Shown here in pieces: positions 1-7,447 of a stretch of DNA of 13,313 nt (within the stretch, counting starts at the first letter, position 1; every line of letters starts with the position of its first letter). A program made the position numbers and the translations under genes. This DNA comes from JAVXNW01 sp036645575. GTDB lineage: Bacteria > Bacillota > Clostridia > Christensenellales > Aristaeellaceae. Location: assembly GCA_036645575.1 (NCBI GenBank), contig JAVXNW010000071.1, forward strand, positions 1 through 13,313. Reading direction: 5' to 3'. Below the pieces are notes generated by a model that did not search any database, was not told where the DNA came from, and was given only the letters and a program-made list of their open reading frames with translations.

Positions 1-24
1 CTGCGCCCGCAGGCGCGCTGGCAT

Positions 25-63
25 CCAAGGACCTTCCTTGGCGGGGTCCAGGGGCAGCGCCCC
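25..63. repeat. Pair of adjacent hairpins, likely an interspersed intergenic repeat
   Basis: CCAAGGA (25-31) pairs with TCCTTGG (35-41) around a 3-nt loop. GGGGC (51-55) pairs with GCCCC (59-63) around AGC. The 9 nt between them read CGGGGTCCA. On the minus strand this gives GGGGC-GCT-GCCCC, then TGGACCCCG, then the second hairpin. From memory, similar GC-rich modules recur between genes in many clostridial genomes. That is recollection and was not searched. No T-run follows on either strand, so it is not called a terminator. Confidence 0.4.
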
Positions 64-181
64 GGCCGCCGGAGGCCGCCTCCCTTACTATACTTCCCGC
101 CTCCTGGTTCCCCTCGCCTCCTCCTCGCCTCCTCCCCCGCCGCTTCTTCCCTCCTCCTCCCCTCCTCTGCATCAAAACGAT

Positions 182-187
182 AGGAGA
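182..187 (+). promoter_or_regulatory. Ribosome binding site that fixes the uvrC start
   Basis: AGGAGA stands 6 nt before the ATG at 194. It decides the start in favour of 194 over the TTG at 38, which has no comparable site. Confidence 0.8.
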
Positions 188-193
188 CCTGTC

Positions 194-2068
194 ATGACGC
201 AAGGGCTTCAGTTCAAGATCGATCATTTGCCGGAATCGCCGGGCTGTTACATCATGCGTTCCGAGGGCGAAGTGATCTATGTCGGCAAGGCGGTGAACCT
301 AAAAAACCGGGTACGGCAGTACTTTCAGTCGTCGCGCGGGCACACGCCGAAGGTGCGCGCGATGGTTGCGCGGATCGACGACTTTGACACAGTGCTGGTA
401 AACGGGGAGCTTGAAGCGCTGATTCTGGAATGCAACTTGATCAAGCGCTACCGCCCGTTTTACAACATTCTGCTCAAGGACGACAAGCAGTACCCCTACA
501 TTGCGATCGACCTTTCGGAGCCATTCCCGCGAATGCAGCTTCGGCGGAAGGTGGAAAAGGACGGCGCGCGCTACTTTGGCCCCTACAAGGGGGCGTCTGT
601 TGTGCGGGAAGTGCTAGACGTGGTGCGAATGGTGTTCCCGGTTCGCGTGTGTCAAAAGCAGTTAAAGCCCGATCCCGCGGTTCGGCCATGCGTGCATTAC
701 GCGGTGGGACAATGCCTTGCGCCTTGCGCCGCGAAGGTTTCTCCAATGGAATACGGGCAATTGATACAGCGCGTGATTGAATTTCTTTCGGGAAAATACG
801 ACCCGGTGCTCGATGAATTGCGCGCGCGGATGAGCGAGGCCTCGGCGCAGACCAACTATGAGCGTGCCGCCGTGTACCGCGACCGAATCCGCGCGGTGGA
901 GGGCGTCATGCAGCGGCAGCGCGCGTCGATGACGGGCGGCGGCGACCAAGACGTGCTGGCGTGCGCGGCGGAGGGCGCCGACGCGGTGGTAGAGCGGCTG
1001 ACGATCCGGGACGGCAAGCTGATCGAGGCCAACACCTACGTGCTGGAGCGCGCGGGCGACGAGGCGGCAAGCGAGGTGCTGACCTCGTTCATCCTGCAGC
1101 ACTACGAGGAGGGCGGCGCGCCGCGCGAAATCCTGCTTGCGGTCAAGGCGGACGACATGGAAGTCCTCTCGCAGTTGCTGGGTGAAATGGCGAAGCGGAA
1201 AGTGACGCTGCACGTGCCGGAGCGCGGCGAGAAAAAGCGGCTGATCGAGCTGTGCGAAAAGAATTTGCAAGAGGCCATCACCAAGCGCGCGGCGGCGCTC
1301 AGGCGCAGTTACGCGCGCACGCACGGCGCGGTGCGGGAGCTTGCGGACGCGCTGGGTCTTGTGGACGCGCCGCGCCGGATAGAGGGCTACGATATTTCAA
1401 ACACGCAGGGCGCGCAGTCGATCGGGGCAATGGTGGTGATGATCGACGGCACGTGCGAGCATGGCCAGTACCGCCACTTTCGCATCAAGAGCGTGGAGGG
1501 CGCGAACGACTTTGCGTCGATGTATGAAGTGCTGCTTCGCCGGTTCAAGCATGGGCTGGCGGAATTGGCGACGCGCGAGGAAGCGGGGCTTCCCGCCGTG
1601 GGCGGCTCGTTTTCCGACCTGCCCGACCTGATCCTGATCGATGGCGGGCCCGGTCAAGTGAAGTTTGCGCAGGACGCGATGCACGAGGTCGGCCTCGAGA
1701 TCCCGATGTTCGGGCTTGCGGAGCGCATCGACGAGATCGTCCTGCCCCATGAGAAGGAGAGCCTGCTGCTCGACCGGCATTCAGAGGCGCTGCACCTGAT
1801 TCAGCGCCTGCGCGACGAGGCGCACCGCTTCGGCATCACGCAGCACCGAAAACTGCGCGCCAAGGCGTCAATCGCGTCGGCGCTCGACGGCATCCCGGGT
1901 ATCGGCCCCAAGAAAAAGAAGGCGCTGCTCAAGCAGTTTAAGACCATTGAGCTTCTAAAGGCGGCCGAGGAATCGGCGCTCATGGAAGCCGAGGGCATTG
2001 GACCGGAGTTGGCGCGGGTGATTCACGCACATTTTTTGACCTCATCAAATAAAGACGGAGGCGATTGA
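194..2068 (+). CDS. uvrC: UvrABC system protein C (excinuclease subunit C)
   Basis: Nucleotide excision repair nuclease: it binds the UvrB-DNA damage complex and makes the 3' and 5' incisions. The 624-residue product matches the usual length (E. coli about 610). The GIY-YIG nuclease domain is at about 13-95, with Tyr19, YVG at 29-31, Arg39 and Glu79 (3' incision). Four cysteines, 153, 166, 174 and 178, match the spacing known to bind a 4Fe-4S cluster. The UVR motif that contacts UvrB lies at about 203-238. The RNase H-like 5' nuclease half has Asp400 (YDIS), Asp439, Asp483 (LIDGG) and His544 (DEAH). Tandem helix-hairpin-helix DNA-binding motifs end the protein (IPGIGPKKK at 567-575 and EGIGPELA at 600-607). 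No key residue is missing. The start at 194 has an AGGAGA site 6 nt upstream. The dipeptidase gene follows after 2 nt, so the two are probably cotranscribed. Confidence 0.97.
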   Translation: MTQGLQFKIDHLPESPGCYIMRSEGEVIYVGKAVNLKNRVRQYFQSSRGHTPKVRAMVARIDDFDTVLVNGELEALILECNLIKRYRPFYNILLKDDKQYPYIAIDLSEPFPRMQLRRKVEKDGARYFGPYKGASVVREVLDVVRMVFPVRVCQKQLKPDPAVRPCVHYAVGQCLAPCAAKVSPMEYGQLIQRVIEFLSGKYDPVLDELRARMSEASAQTNYERAAVYRDRIRAVEGVMQRQRASMTGGGDQDVLACAAEGADAVVERLTIRDGKLIEANTYVLERAGDEAASEVLTSFILQHYEEGGAPREILLAVKADDMEVLSQLLGEMAKRKVTLHVPERGEKKRLIELCEKNLQEAITKRAAALRRSYARTHGAVRELADALGLVDAPRRIEGYDISNTQGAQSIGAMVVMIDGTCEHGQYRHFRIKSVEGANDFASMYEVLLRRFKHGLAELATREEAGLPAVGGSFSDLPDLILIDGGPGQVKFAQDAMHEVGLEIPMFGLAERIDEIVLPHEKESLLLDRHSEALHLIQRLRDEAHRFGITQHRKLRAKASIASALDGIPGIGPKKKKALLKQFKTIELLKAAEESALMEAEGIGPELARVIHAHFLTSSNKDGGD

Positions 2069-2070
2069 TT

Positions 2071-3486
2071 ATGAACCTTGACAAGATGGACGCGCTGATC
2101 GCGTCGTACCAGGATGAAATGCTGCACATGCTCAAGGGCTGGATCGCGATCAATAGCGTGCAGGCGGAACCCACCGCACAGAACGCGCCGTTTGGCGACG
2201 CGGTGCGGCAGATGCTCGACCTGTTTTTGAAGGACGCGGCGCATTTGGGCTTTTGCGTAGACGACGTGGACGGGTTCGCGGGCGCGGCCGAGATGGGCAA
2301 GGGCGAAAAGACGCTGGGCATCCTCGCGCATCTGGACATCGTGCCGGCGGGCGACGGCTGGAAGCACGAGCCGTTCAATGCGACGATCGAGGACGGCGTG
2401 TTCTATGGGCGCGGCGTGCAGGACGACAAGGGCCCGGCGCTCAGCGCGCTGTTTGCCATGCGCGCGGTGCGCGAGGCGGGCATCCCGCTCAAGGACGCGG
2501 TGCGCCTGATCGTCGGGTGCGACGAGGAGACCGGCATGACCGACATGCGCCACTACCATGAGGTGCGCAAGCTGCCCGACTACGGCTTCTCGCCGGACGC
2601 GGAATACCCGCTGATCAACATCGAAAAGGGCGGACTGGGGCTCATGCTCTCAAAGGCCAGCGCGGGCGAAAACGACGCGCGCATCCCCGTGTATTCGCTC
2701 TTTGCCGGCCTTCGCTCCAACATCGTTCCGGGCGCCGCGACGGCCGAGGTGGGCACCGCGCAGGTGCCATTTGCCGAATTGGCTGCGCAGGTCGCGCGCA
2801 TCTGCGCCGCGCATGACCGCTTTGACGTGTGCGCGAGCGACCTTGGAAATGGGCGCGCAAAGCTGACCGCGACCGGCAAGCAATCGCACGCCGCATTGCC
2901 CGAGGCGGGACTGAACGCGGCGGGGATGCTGCTGATCGTGCTTGCCGAACTGGACGCGGGCGGCGGGAGCAACGAGGCGATCCGGGGCCTTGCGCAACTG
3001 CTGGGCGTCGCATACGACGGAAGCGGGCTGGGCATCGCGCAAAAGGATGACCTTTCCGGCGCGCTCACCTGCAATCTGGGGCTTTTGCGCTACGACGGCG
3101 CGCTGCTCACCGCGCGCCTCGACATCCGCTACCCGATCTGCGCGGATGAATCCTCCCTGTGCGGCTGCGCGGTCATGGCGGCATCCGCGTGGCATATAGC
3201 GGTCGAGCGCATGGGCGGCCACACGCCGCTGCACGTGCCCGCCGACCACCCGGTCGTGACGGGGCTGTTGGAAGTCTACCACGAGCAGACCGGCCTGCCC
3301 GCCTACGCCATAGCCATCGGCGGCGGCACCTATTCGCGCACCATGCCCAATACCGTGGCGTTTGGCACCAGCTTCCCGGACGACGTGGAGTGCTGCCACA
3401 TGCCCGACGAGCACGTCACCCTCGAAAAATTCATGCTGAGCACGCGCATCATGGCGCACGCAATCGTCCGATTGGCCGGACAATAG
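2071..3486 (+). CDS. pepV: M20 family dipeptidase, PepV/Sapep type
   Basis: Cytoplasmic zinc dipeptidase that finishes peptide breakdown to amino acids. The 471-residue length is typical of PepV (about 470). All expected catalytic elements are present: HLD at 87-89, catalytic Asp89, bridging Asp119 in GVQDDKG, the Glu152-Glu153 pair in DEETG, Asp176 in SPDAEYP, His273 in QSHAALPE and His443 near the C terminus (CCHMPDEH). The DAEYP and GGTYSR segments are typical of the PepV branch, and the middle of the chain is the lid domain. The ATG at 2071 is chosen because GGAGG (2057-2061) lies 9 nt upstream. An in-frame TTG at 2065 is only 3 nt from that site. Two nt separate it from the uvrC stop, suggesting translational coupling. 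A strong terminator follows. The exact substrate range cannot be read from the sequence. Confidence 0.93.
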   Translation: MNLDKMDALIASYQDEMLHMLKGWIAINSVQAEPTAQNAPFGDAVRQMLDLFLKDAAHLGFCVDDVDGFAGAAEMGKGEKTLGILAHLDIVPAGDGWKHEPFNATIEDGVFYGRGVQDDKGPALSALFAMRAVREAGIPLKDAVRLIVGCDEETGMTDMRHYHEVRKLPDYGFSPDAEYPLINIEKGGLGLMLSKASAGENDARIPVYSLFAGLRSNIVPGAATAEVGTAQVPFAELAAQVARICAAHDRFDVCASDLGNGRAKLTATGKQSHAALPEAGLNAAGMLLIVLAELDAGGGSNEAIRGLAQLLGVAYDGSGLGIAQKDDLSGALTCNLGLLRYDGALLTARLDIRYPICADESSLCGCAVMAASAWHIAVERMGGHTPLHVPADHPVVTGLLEVYHEQTGLPAYAIAIGGGTYSRTMPNTVAFGTSFPDDVECCHMPDEHVTLEKFMLSTRIMAHAIVRLAGQ

Positions 3487-3507
3487 GCGAGCACGTAGGG
3501 GAAATCG

Positions 3508-3547
3508 GCGAGACGGCGCGAGAAAAAGGCGCTCGTCTCGCTTTTTT
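3508..3547 (+). terminator. Rho-independent terminator of uvrC-pepV
   Basis: GCGAGACG (3508-3515) pairs with CGTCTCGC (3534-3541). GCGC (3516-3519) can extend the stem with GCGC (3529-3532) past a one-base bulge, and six T follow at 3542-3547. It lies 22 nt after the pepV stop. Confidence 0.9.
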
Positions 3548-3554
3548 GTGCCAG

Positions 3555-3583
3555 AAAAAGCCCCCGCGACGCCGCGGGAGCTT
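3555..3583 (-). terminator. Rho-independent terminator of the opp cluster
   Basis: Read on the minus strand, AAGCTCCCGCG (3583-3573) pairs over 11 bp with CGCGGGGGCTT, with one T-G wobble and a GCGT loop, and a run of five T ends at 3555. It faces the uvrC-pepV terminator with 7 nt between them, so the two convergent units are insulated from each other. Confidence 0.85.
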
Positions 3584-3609
3584 GGGTCATGCAAAAATTG
3601 CCTGACGGT

Positions 3610-3647
3610 GCGCCGGCATAACTGCCCCTTGGCGGTTATGCCGGCGC
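3610..3647. repeat. 17-bp hairpin directly after oppA
   Basis: Positions 3610-3626 pair with 3631-3647 around a 4-nt loop, with a single wobble pair. It begins 6 nt after the oppA stop codon (3654-3656). Neither strand has a strong T-run next to it, so it may protect the 3' end of the oppA mRNA or help the terminator at 3555-3583. Confidence 0.75.
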
Positions 3648-3653
3648 GTTTCC

Positions 3654-5213
3654 TTAGCCGACGACTTCGGCGTTCAGGAAGTTGAGCACGCCGGTCGAGG
3701 ACATCTGGGCGCCAATGACCTTGTCGCTGTTGATGAGGCTCGTGTGCACCGCGTAGGCGATCGGCATGTAGGCGAAGCTCTCGGAGAGCAGCTTGTCGGC
3801 GGCGTAGAACTTTTCAAAGCGCGCCGCGCCGCTGAGCAGCTTGGCTTCGGCGATCAGCTGATCGTATTCCGGGTTGCGCCAATCGGCATAGTTGCCGAAG
3901 TTGCCGCTCACGTACAGGTCCAAGTGGGTCAGCGGGTCGGCGTAGTCGCCCCACCATCCGCCACGGCACACTTCAAAGTCGTGCGCGACGCGGGTCTGAT
4001 GGAAGACCGCGGACTCCATGTTGCTCAGCTTTACGCTGATGCCCAGGTTGTCCATCCACATCTGCTGGATCGCCTCGGCGATGGCCTTGTTGGTCTCGCT
4101 GGTGTTGTACAGAATGGTGATTTCCGGGAAGCCTGCGCCGTCCGGGAAACCGGCGTCTGAGAGCAACTGCTTTGCCTCGGCGTATTTGCTGTCGTCCGTG
4201 GGAATGCCGTAATCGCCGCTCACCTCGTTAAACTTGCGGCCCTGATCGTCATAGACGACGCCCGGGATCAGCGACCAGGCGACGGTGGAGCCGTCCTTCA
4301 ATACGTCGTTCACGATCGCGGTGCGGTTGATGGAGTAGGACAGCGCCTGACGCACGCGAATGTCGGTAAAGGGCGCCTTGGTCACGTTAAAGGCGTAGAA
4401 GTTGGCGGAGTTGGCGGGCGATACGGCGAAATCCGGCTCTTCATTCAGAAGGCGCGGGATCTCCGCCGGCGGCACGTAGCACAGCGCGTCGATCTGGCCG
4501 GACTCGTAGCCGGTCAGCGCGGTGGTCTGATCGACGATCATCATGCCGACAAGCGTATCCACCTTGATCGCGTCCTTGTCGTAGTAGTTGGGGTTTTTTT
4601 GAAGCACCAGGCGGTCGCCCGCCGTGTAGTCGGTCATGTAATACGCGCCGTTTGACACCGCCTTGGCGGGATCAATGGCCCATGCGCCGCTGGTGTAGTC
4701 CACCATATCCTCGCGCAGCGGCATGAACGTGACGCCGGTCAGCACCTGAAAGAAGACCGGGCCGGGCACGCTCAGCGTGACTTCAAATGTCTTGTCGTCC
4801 ACCGCGCGGTAGGACACGATGTTGGCGGCGTCGAAGATCCAGCTGTAGCTGGAGGCCACGGCGGGGTCCTGCGCGCGCTTCCACGCGAACTCGAACTGCT
4901 GCGCCACCAGCGGCTGGCCGTCCGACCACGCGGTGTCGCGCAGGTGGAACGTGTAGATGAGGCCGTCGTCGCTCACATCGTAGCTTTCAGCGACGCCCAG
5001 CACCACTTCGTGGTTGACTTCCTTGACGAGCCCCTCGTAGGTATGCGTCAGAATGAGCGAGCCATCGATGCCCGAATTGAGGCCCGGATCCAGGGTCGTG
5101 GGCTCCTGGCCGATGTTGAAGGTGATGCTGCTTCCTTCTTCGCCCTCGGCAAAGCCGATTGCGCAAGTGAGGAGCAGACTGATCGCCAGAACCATAGCCA
5201 ACACTTTTTTCAT
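3654..5213 (-). CDS. oppA: Oligopeptide-type ABC transporter substrate-binding protein
   Basis: Secreted receptor (SBP_bac_5 family, OppA/DppA type) that binds peptides outside the cell and delivers them to the OppBC pore. The product has 519 residues. A signal peptide with MKK and a hydrophobic core occupies about 1-22. The mature chain starts with the family pattern GQEPTTLDPG (35-44), then TYEGLV (58-63), LRDTAWSDGQ (91-100) and APFTDIRVRQALSYSINR (280-297). The ATG at 5213 is chosen because GGAGG lies 8 nt upstream; an ATG at 5228 overlaps that ribosome binding site. The residues around Cys16 (LLTC) do not fit a standard lipobox because Thr is at -1, whereas GFA-E at 20-23 fits signal peptidase I. 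It is the last gene of the cluster, 166 nt behind the glycosidase gene and with its own candidate promoter. Opp versus Dpp or App specificity cannot be decided. Confidence 0.93.
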   Translation of the reverse strand: MKKVLAMVLAISLLLTCAIGFAEGEEGSSITFNIGQEPTTLDPGLNSGIDGSLILTHTYEGLVKEVNHEVVLGVAESYDVSDDGLIYTFHLRDTAWSDGQPLVAQQFEFAWKRAQDPAVASSYSWIFDAANIVSYRAVDDKTFEVTLSVPGPVFFQVLTGVTFMPLREDMVDYTSGAWAIDPAKAVSNGAYYMTDYTAGDRLVLQKNPNYYDKDAIKVDTLVGMMIVDQTTALTGYESGQIDALCYVPPAEIPRLLNEEPDFAVSPANSANFYAFNVTKAPFTDIRVRQALSYSINRTAIVNDVLKDGSTVAWSLIPGVVYDDQGRKFNEVSGDYGIPTDDSKYAEAKQLLSDAGFPDGAGFPEITILYNTSETNKAIAEAIQQMWMDNLGISVKLSNMESAVFHQTRVAHDFEVCRGGWWGDYADPLTHLDLYVSGNFGNYADWRNPEYDQLIAEAKLLSGAARFEKFYAADKLLSESFAYMPIAYAVHTSLINSDKVIGAQMSSTGVLNFLNAEVVG

Positions 5214-5231
5214 GGGTTTTTCCTCCATACG

Positions 5232-5260
5232 ATGATATTTCTATATGACCGCTTCGGCAA
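5232..5260 (-). promoter_or_regulatory. Candidate internal promoter of oppA
   Basis: On the minus strand TTGCCG (5260-5255, 4 of 6 match to the -35 consensus) and TATCAT (5237-5232, 5 of 6 match to the -10) are 17 nt apart. A start about 7 nt downstream would leave only about 12-15 nt before the oppA ATG, which just accommodates the ribosome binding site. This suits high separate expression of the binding protein. The match is modest, and the very short leader is a reason for doubt. Confidence 0.35.
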
Positions 5261-5291
5261 AAGGCGCTGTCCCTGAAGCGCGCTTCGGCAA
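5250..5291. repeat. Two direct repeats of CGCTTCGGCAA, possible operator
   Basis: CGCTTCGGCAA occurs at 5250-5260 and 5281-5291, start to start 31 nt or about three helical turns. Over 16 nt starting at 5251 and 5282 the copies match at 14 positions. The oppA-proximal copy overlaps the -35 box of the candidate oppA promoter. Other structures in the same 166-nt gap are a palindrome AAAAGGCCTTTT at 5338-5349 and a 7-bp inverted repeat at 5295-5301/5316-5322. Confidence 0.45.
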
Positions 5292-5379
5292 GACGCGCGA
5301 TTCGTTTTTTCGCGCATCGCGCCGGGATGCAGGCCGGAAAAGGCCTTTTGGACGCTGCGGCAATATACTCAGATCGGAA

Positions 5380-7368
5380 TCAGTACCGCATCTCCACCAT
5401 CTGATGGCCGCGAATCTCGGGAATGACGAACGTGACGCCGCCGGGCACTTCCTCAAAGGCGAGCACCTGCGCCTCGGGCGCGGTCAATATGGCGCGCACC
5501 TTGCGCGCTGTCATGGCGGTCACGCGCACCTGATAGAGCGCAATGACGTCCTCCAGAATGTCCATGCGCTCGGCGCGGCGCTCCGGGATGTAGTGAAGCG
5601 CGTGCAAGACCAGCCGCCCTTGGGCGACTTGTTCGCTGAGCGTCAGCTCGAGCGTGCTCGGGCCGTCGTGCGTGAGCAGCGTGCCCTTGAGCAAGTTGCG
5701 CACCGCGTTTCCCACCATCGTTCGAATCCAGCGGCAGCCGTACTGATCGTAGGTTCTAAAGACCGGGTGCGCGAAGTAGATCACGCGCGCATTGCCCACC
5801 ACGGCGGGATAGCCGTATTTTTCCGCGCTGGGCGTGTGTTGATGGCTGCAAAAGTGCTGCCACGTGCGGTTGAAATAGGGCACATTGGCCTTGACCAGCT
5901 CGCTTGCGCCTGGGCGCACCGCGACCTTCATGCCCTTGTCGTACATCACGTACTCGGTATTGGGCTCGAGTCCCGCCATGATCGGCCCGTCGCCCACGGC
6001 AAAATCGGGGCTGAACGGCGCGTCGCCCTGCGTGTCCACCGGCATAAACGGCGCAAACGCGCCGCCCGCCGCGTCAAGACCGGATCGGTGCGAGGCGATC
6101 AGCACGCCACCCTTTTCAAGAAACGCGGTGATCTTTTCGGAAAGCGCGCCCTCCACCGGAATGTCGTCCGGAAGCACCAGCAGTCGATAGTCCGAAAAGC
6201 AGGCCTTCGAATCCACGACGTCAAACTGAACGCTCATGTGGGTGAGCAGCTTGGCCGCCCCGGTCAGCTCCGGGGACACGAGCAGCGTTCCTGGCCGCTT
6301 AAATTCCTCCGGAATCAGAACCGCGGCTTCGACCACCGGCACCGCGCCTTGAACCCACATTTCCTTTTGCGCCACCTGCTCGTATACCTTGCCGATCAGG
6401 TGGTAGGTCGCCTGGCTGATCGCGCCCGAGGGGTGCAATTGATCGCCGATCGAGCAGCGCCCGCCGTAGGCCAGCGCCTTAAAGCACTCGTACTCAAGCG
6501 CCGCCTCGTTGCGGAAGGAGCCAAAATCGCCCCAGTCGGTGTGGAATTTGCCGGTCATCCCCACAAACGTCCGCCCCAGCGTGCGCGCGTAGCGGGCGGT
6601 GACCGGGAAGTGGTTATATCCCCACGATCCGCCGGGCAGCGATTCGATCTCGAGGTGCGTAAAGGCGTCGATGTCCGCGCGATGGCGCGTGCCGATGAAG
6701 CCCGCGTTGTAAAAGACCGGGCAGCCCGGCTGAATTTCGTGGATCATGCGGGTCATGTCCCGCATGAAAAAGTCAAACACCTGCTGGGCGAACACGTAGC
6801 GCACCGTCTCGTCGGAACCATCCAGCCCCAATTTTTGAATGTCCCGCAGGCAATTCGGGCAGCAGCAGGGCTTGATGTTCAAAATGTCGAAAAACAGGCC
6901 GTCCAATTCGCCCAGACTTTCGAACATGTCCCGAACCTGCGCCTTGAGGTAATCCACATAGCCGCTATTTAGGCATAGATTGCGATAAAACCCCGCCTTA
7001 AACGGCGGCTGGTTGAACGGCGCGCCCTGCTCGTTTAGCACAAGCCAATCGTAGTGCTCCCGCGCAATCTCGTCGTCCCACTGAACCGTCGTATAGACCG
7101 GCACCTTGATCCCGTGGCGGTGGCAGGCCTCGATCTGCTCCTTGAGCAGGTTTTTGTTGGCCAAATTCGGGTGCATCCGCTCCGGCATGTTCTTGGAATC
7201 GTAATACAGCCAGCCGTGGTGGCAGCGCGCAAAGCAGGTGATCGAATTGACGTGCGCCTTTTCAAGGGTAGAGGCAAAATCCTCCGCGTCAAATTGCGCG
7301 CCAATGCCGGGAATCTGCCCGCTCGTGTGAAAATCCAAATGGACCTGTCGAAACCTTACGTCCTGCAT
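5380..7368 (-). CDS. Putative cytoplasmic glycoside hydrolase, GHL6-like with trimerisation-type domain
   Basis: The 662-residue protein looks like the hypothetical glycosyl hydrolase 6 (GHL6) group, a TIM barrel followed by a beta-galactosidase-trimerisation or GATase-like domain. Barrel signs: HLDFHTS at 10-16, CFARCHHGWLYYDSK at 45-59, KVPVYTTVQWDD at 88-99 and GLFFDI at 157-162, where Asp161 is a candidate catalytic residue. A cysteine cluster (168, 169, 170, 173) that could bind metal follows. Then come GGSWGYNHFP (246-255), GKFHTDWGDFGSF (273-285) and YGGRCSIGDQLHPSG (301-315). From about 345 the chain changes to a flavodoxin-like fold (AAVLIPEEF, RLLVLPDDI, GGVLIASHRSG). No signal peptide or membrane segment is seen, so it should act on imported sugar. 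AGGAGG lies 5 nt before the ATG. The family call is from motif memory, and the substrate is unknown. Confidence 0.72.
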   Translation of the reverse strand: MQDVRFRQVHLDFHTSGQIPGIGAQFDAEDFASTLEKAHVNSITCFARCHHGWLYYDSKNMPERMHPNLANKNLLKEQIEACHRHGIKVPVYTTVQWDDEIAREHYDWLVLNEQGAPFNQPPFKAGFYRNLCLNSGYVDYLKAQVRDMFESLGELDGLFFDILNIKPCCCPNCLRDIQKLGLDGSDETVRYVFAQQVFDFFMRDMTRMIHEIQPGCPVFYNAGFIGTRHRADIDAFTHLEIESLPGGSWGYNHFPVTARYARTLGRTFVGMTGKFHTDWGDFGSFRNEAALEYECFKALAYGGRCSIGDQLHPSGAISQATYHLIGKVYEQVAQKEMWVQGAVPVVEAAVLIPEEFKRPGTLLVSPELTGAAKLLTHMSVQFDVVDSKACFSDYRLLVLPDDIPVEGALSEKITAFLEKGGVLIASHRSGLDAAGGAFAPFMPVDTQGDAPFSPDFAVGDGPIMAGLEPNTEYVMYDKGMKVAVRPGASELVKANVPYFNRTWQHFCSHQHTPSAEKYGYPAVVGNARVIYFAHPVFRTYDQYGCRWIRTMVGNAVRNLLKGTLLTHDGPSTLELTLSEQVAQGRLVLHALHYIPERRAERMDILEDVIALYQVRVTAMTARKVRAILTAPEAQVLAFEEVPGGVTFVIPEIRGHQMVEMRY

Positions 7369-7409
7369 GATGTCCTCCTATGGGTTTACTGGGAACGCCG
7401 ATTGGGTAA

Positions 7410-7435
7410 GCGCCCATGGCGTTGGGCGCGTTTTT
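7410..7435. repeat. Hairpin between aminopeptidase and glycosidase genes
   Basis: GCGCCC (7410-7415) pairs with GGGCGC (7424-7429). Read on the plus strand, a run of five T follows at 7431-7435, which would make it a terminator for antisense transcripts. On the minus strand, the direction of the operon, no T-run follows, so it should not stop operon transcription there. It lies in the 79-nt gap between the two genes. Confidence 0.4.
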
Positions 7436-7447
7436 GCCCGACGCAAC

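Larger units (their letters stand above)
1..193 (+). promoter_or_regulatory. Structured, pyrimidine-rich leader upstream of uvrC
   Basis: No convincing gene is seen here. The left half contains two adjacent small hairpins (25-41 and 51-63) and an inverted repeat GGAGGC-C-GCCTCC at 71-83. From 93 to 170 the plus strand has no A at all and only a few G, with CCTCC repeated many times (for example 100-104, 117-121, 128-132, 150-154, 161-165). A TATACT at 89-94 could be a -10 box, but no good -35 box stands at the right distance, so no promoter is claimed. A frame open through this stretch from a TTG at 38 would add 52 Pro/Ser-rich residues to UvrC. It is judged untranslated because that peptide is low complexity and no ribosome binding site precedes it. 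Confidence 0.5.

Noticed and set aside
38..193. In-frame 52-residue N-terminal extension of UvrC
   Set aside because: It is Pro/Ser-rich low complexity, starts with TTG without a ribosome binding site, and the family begins at the residues encoded from 194.
662..1324. 220-residue minus-strand frame inside uvrC
   Set aside because: UvrC is intact on the other strand with all catalytic residues, and this frame is a composition artefact.
5245..6972. 575-residue open frame on the plus strand
   Set aside because: It lies antisense to the glycosidase gene, has a composition typical of antisense frames in high-GC DNA (rich in His, Arg, Ala, Val), and shows no family motif.
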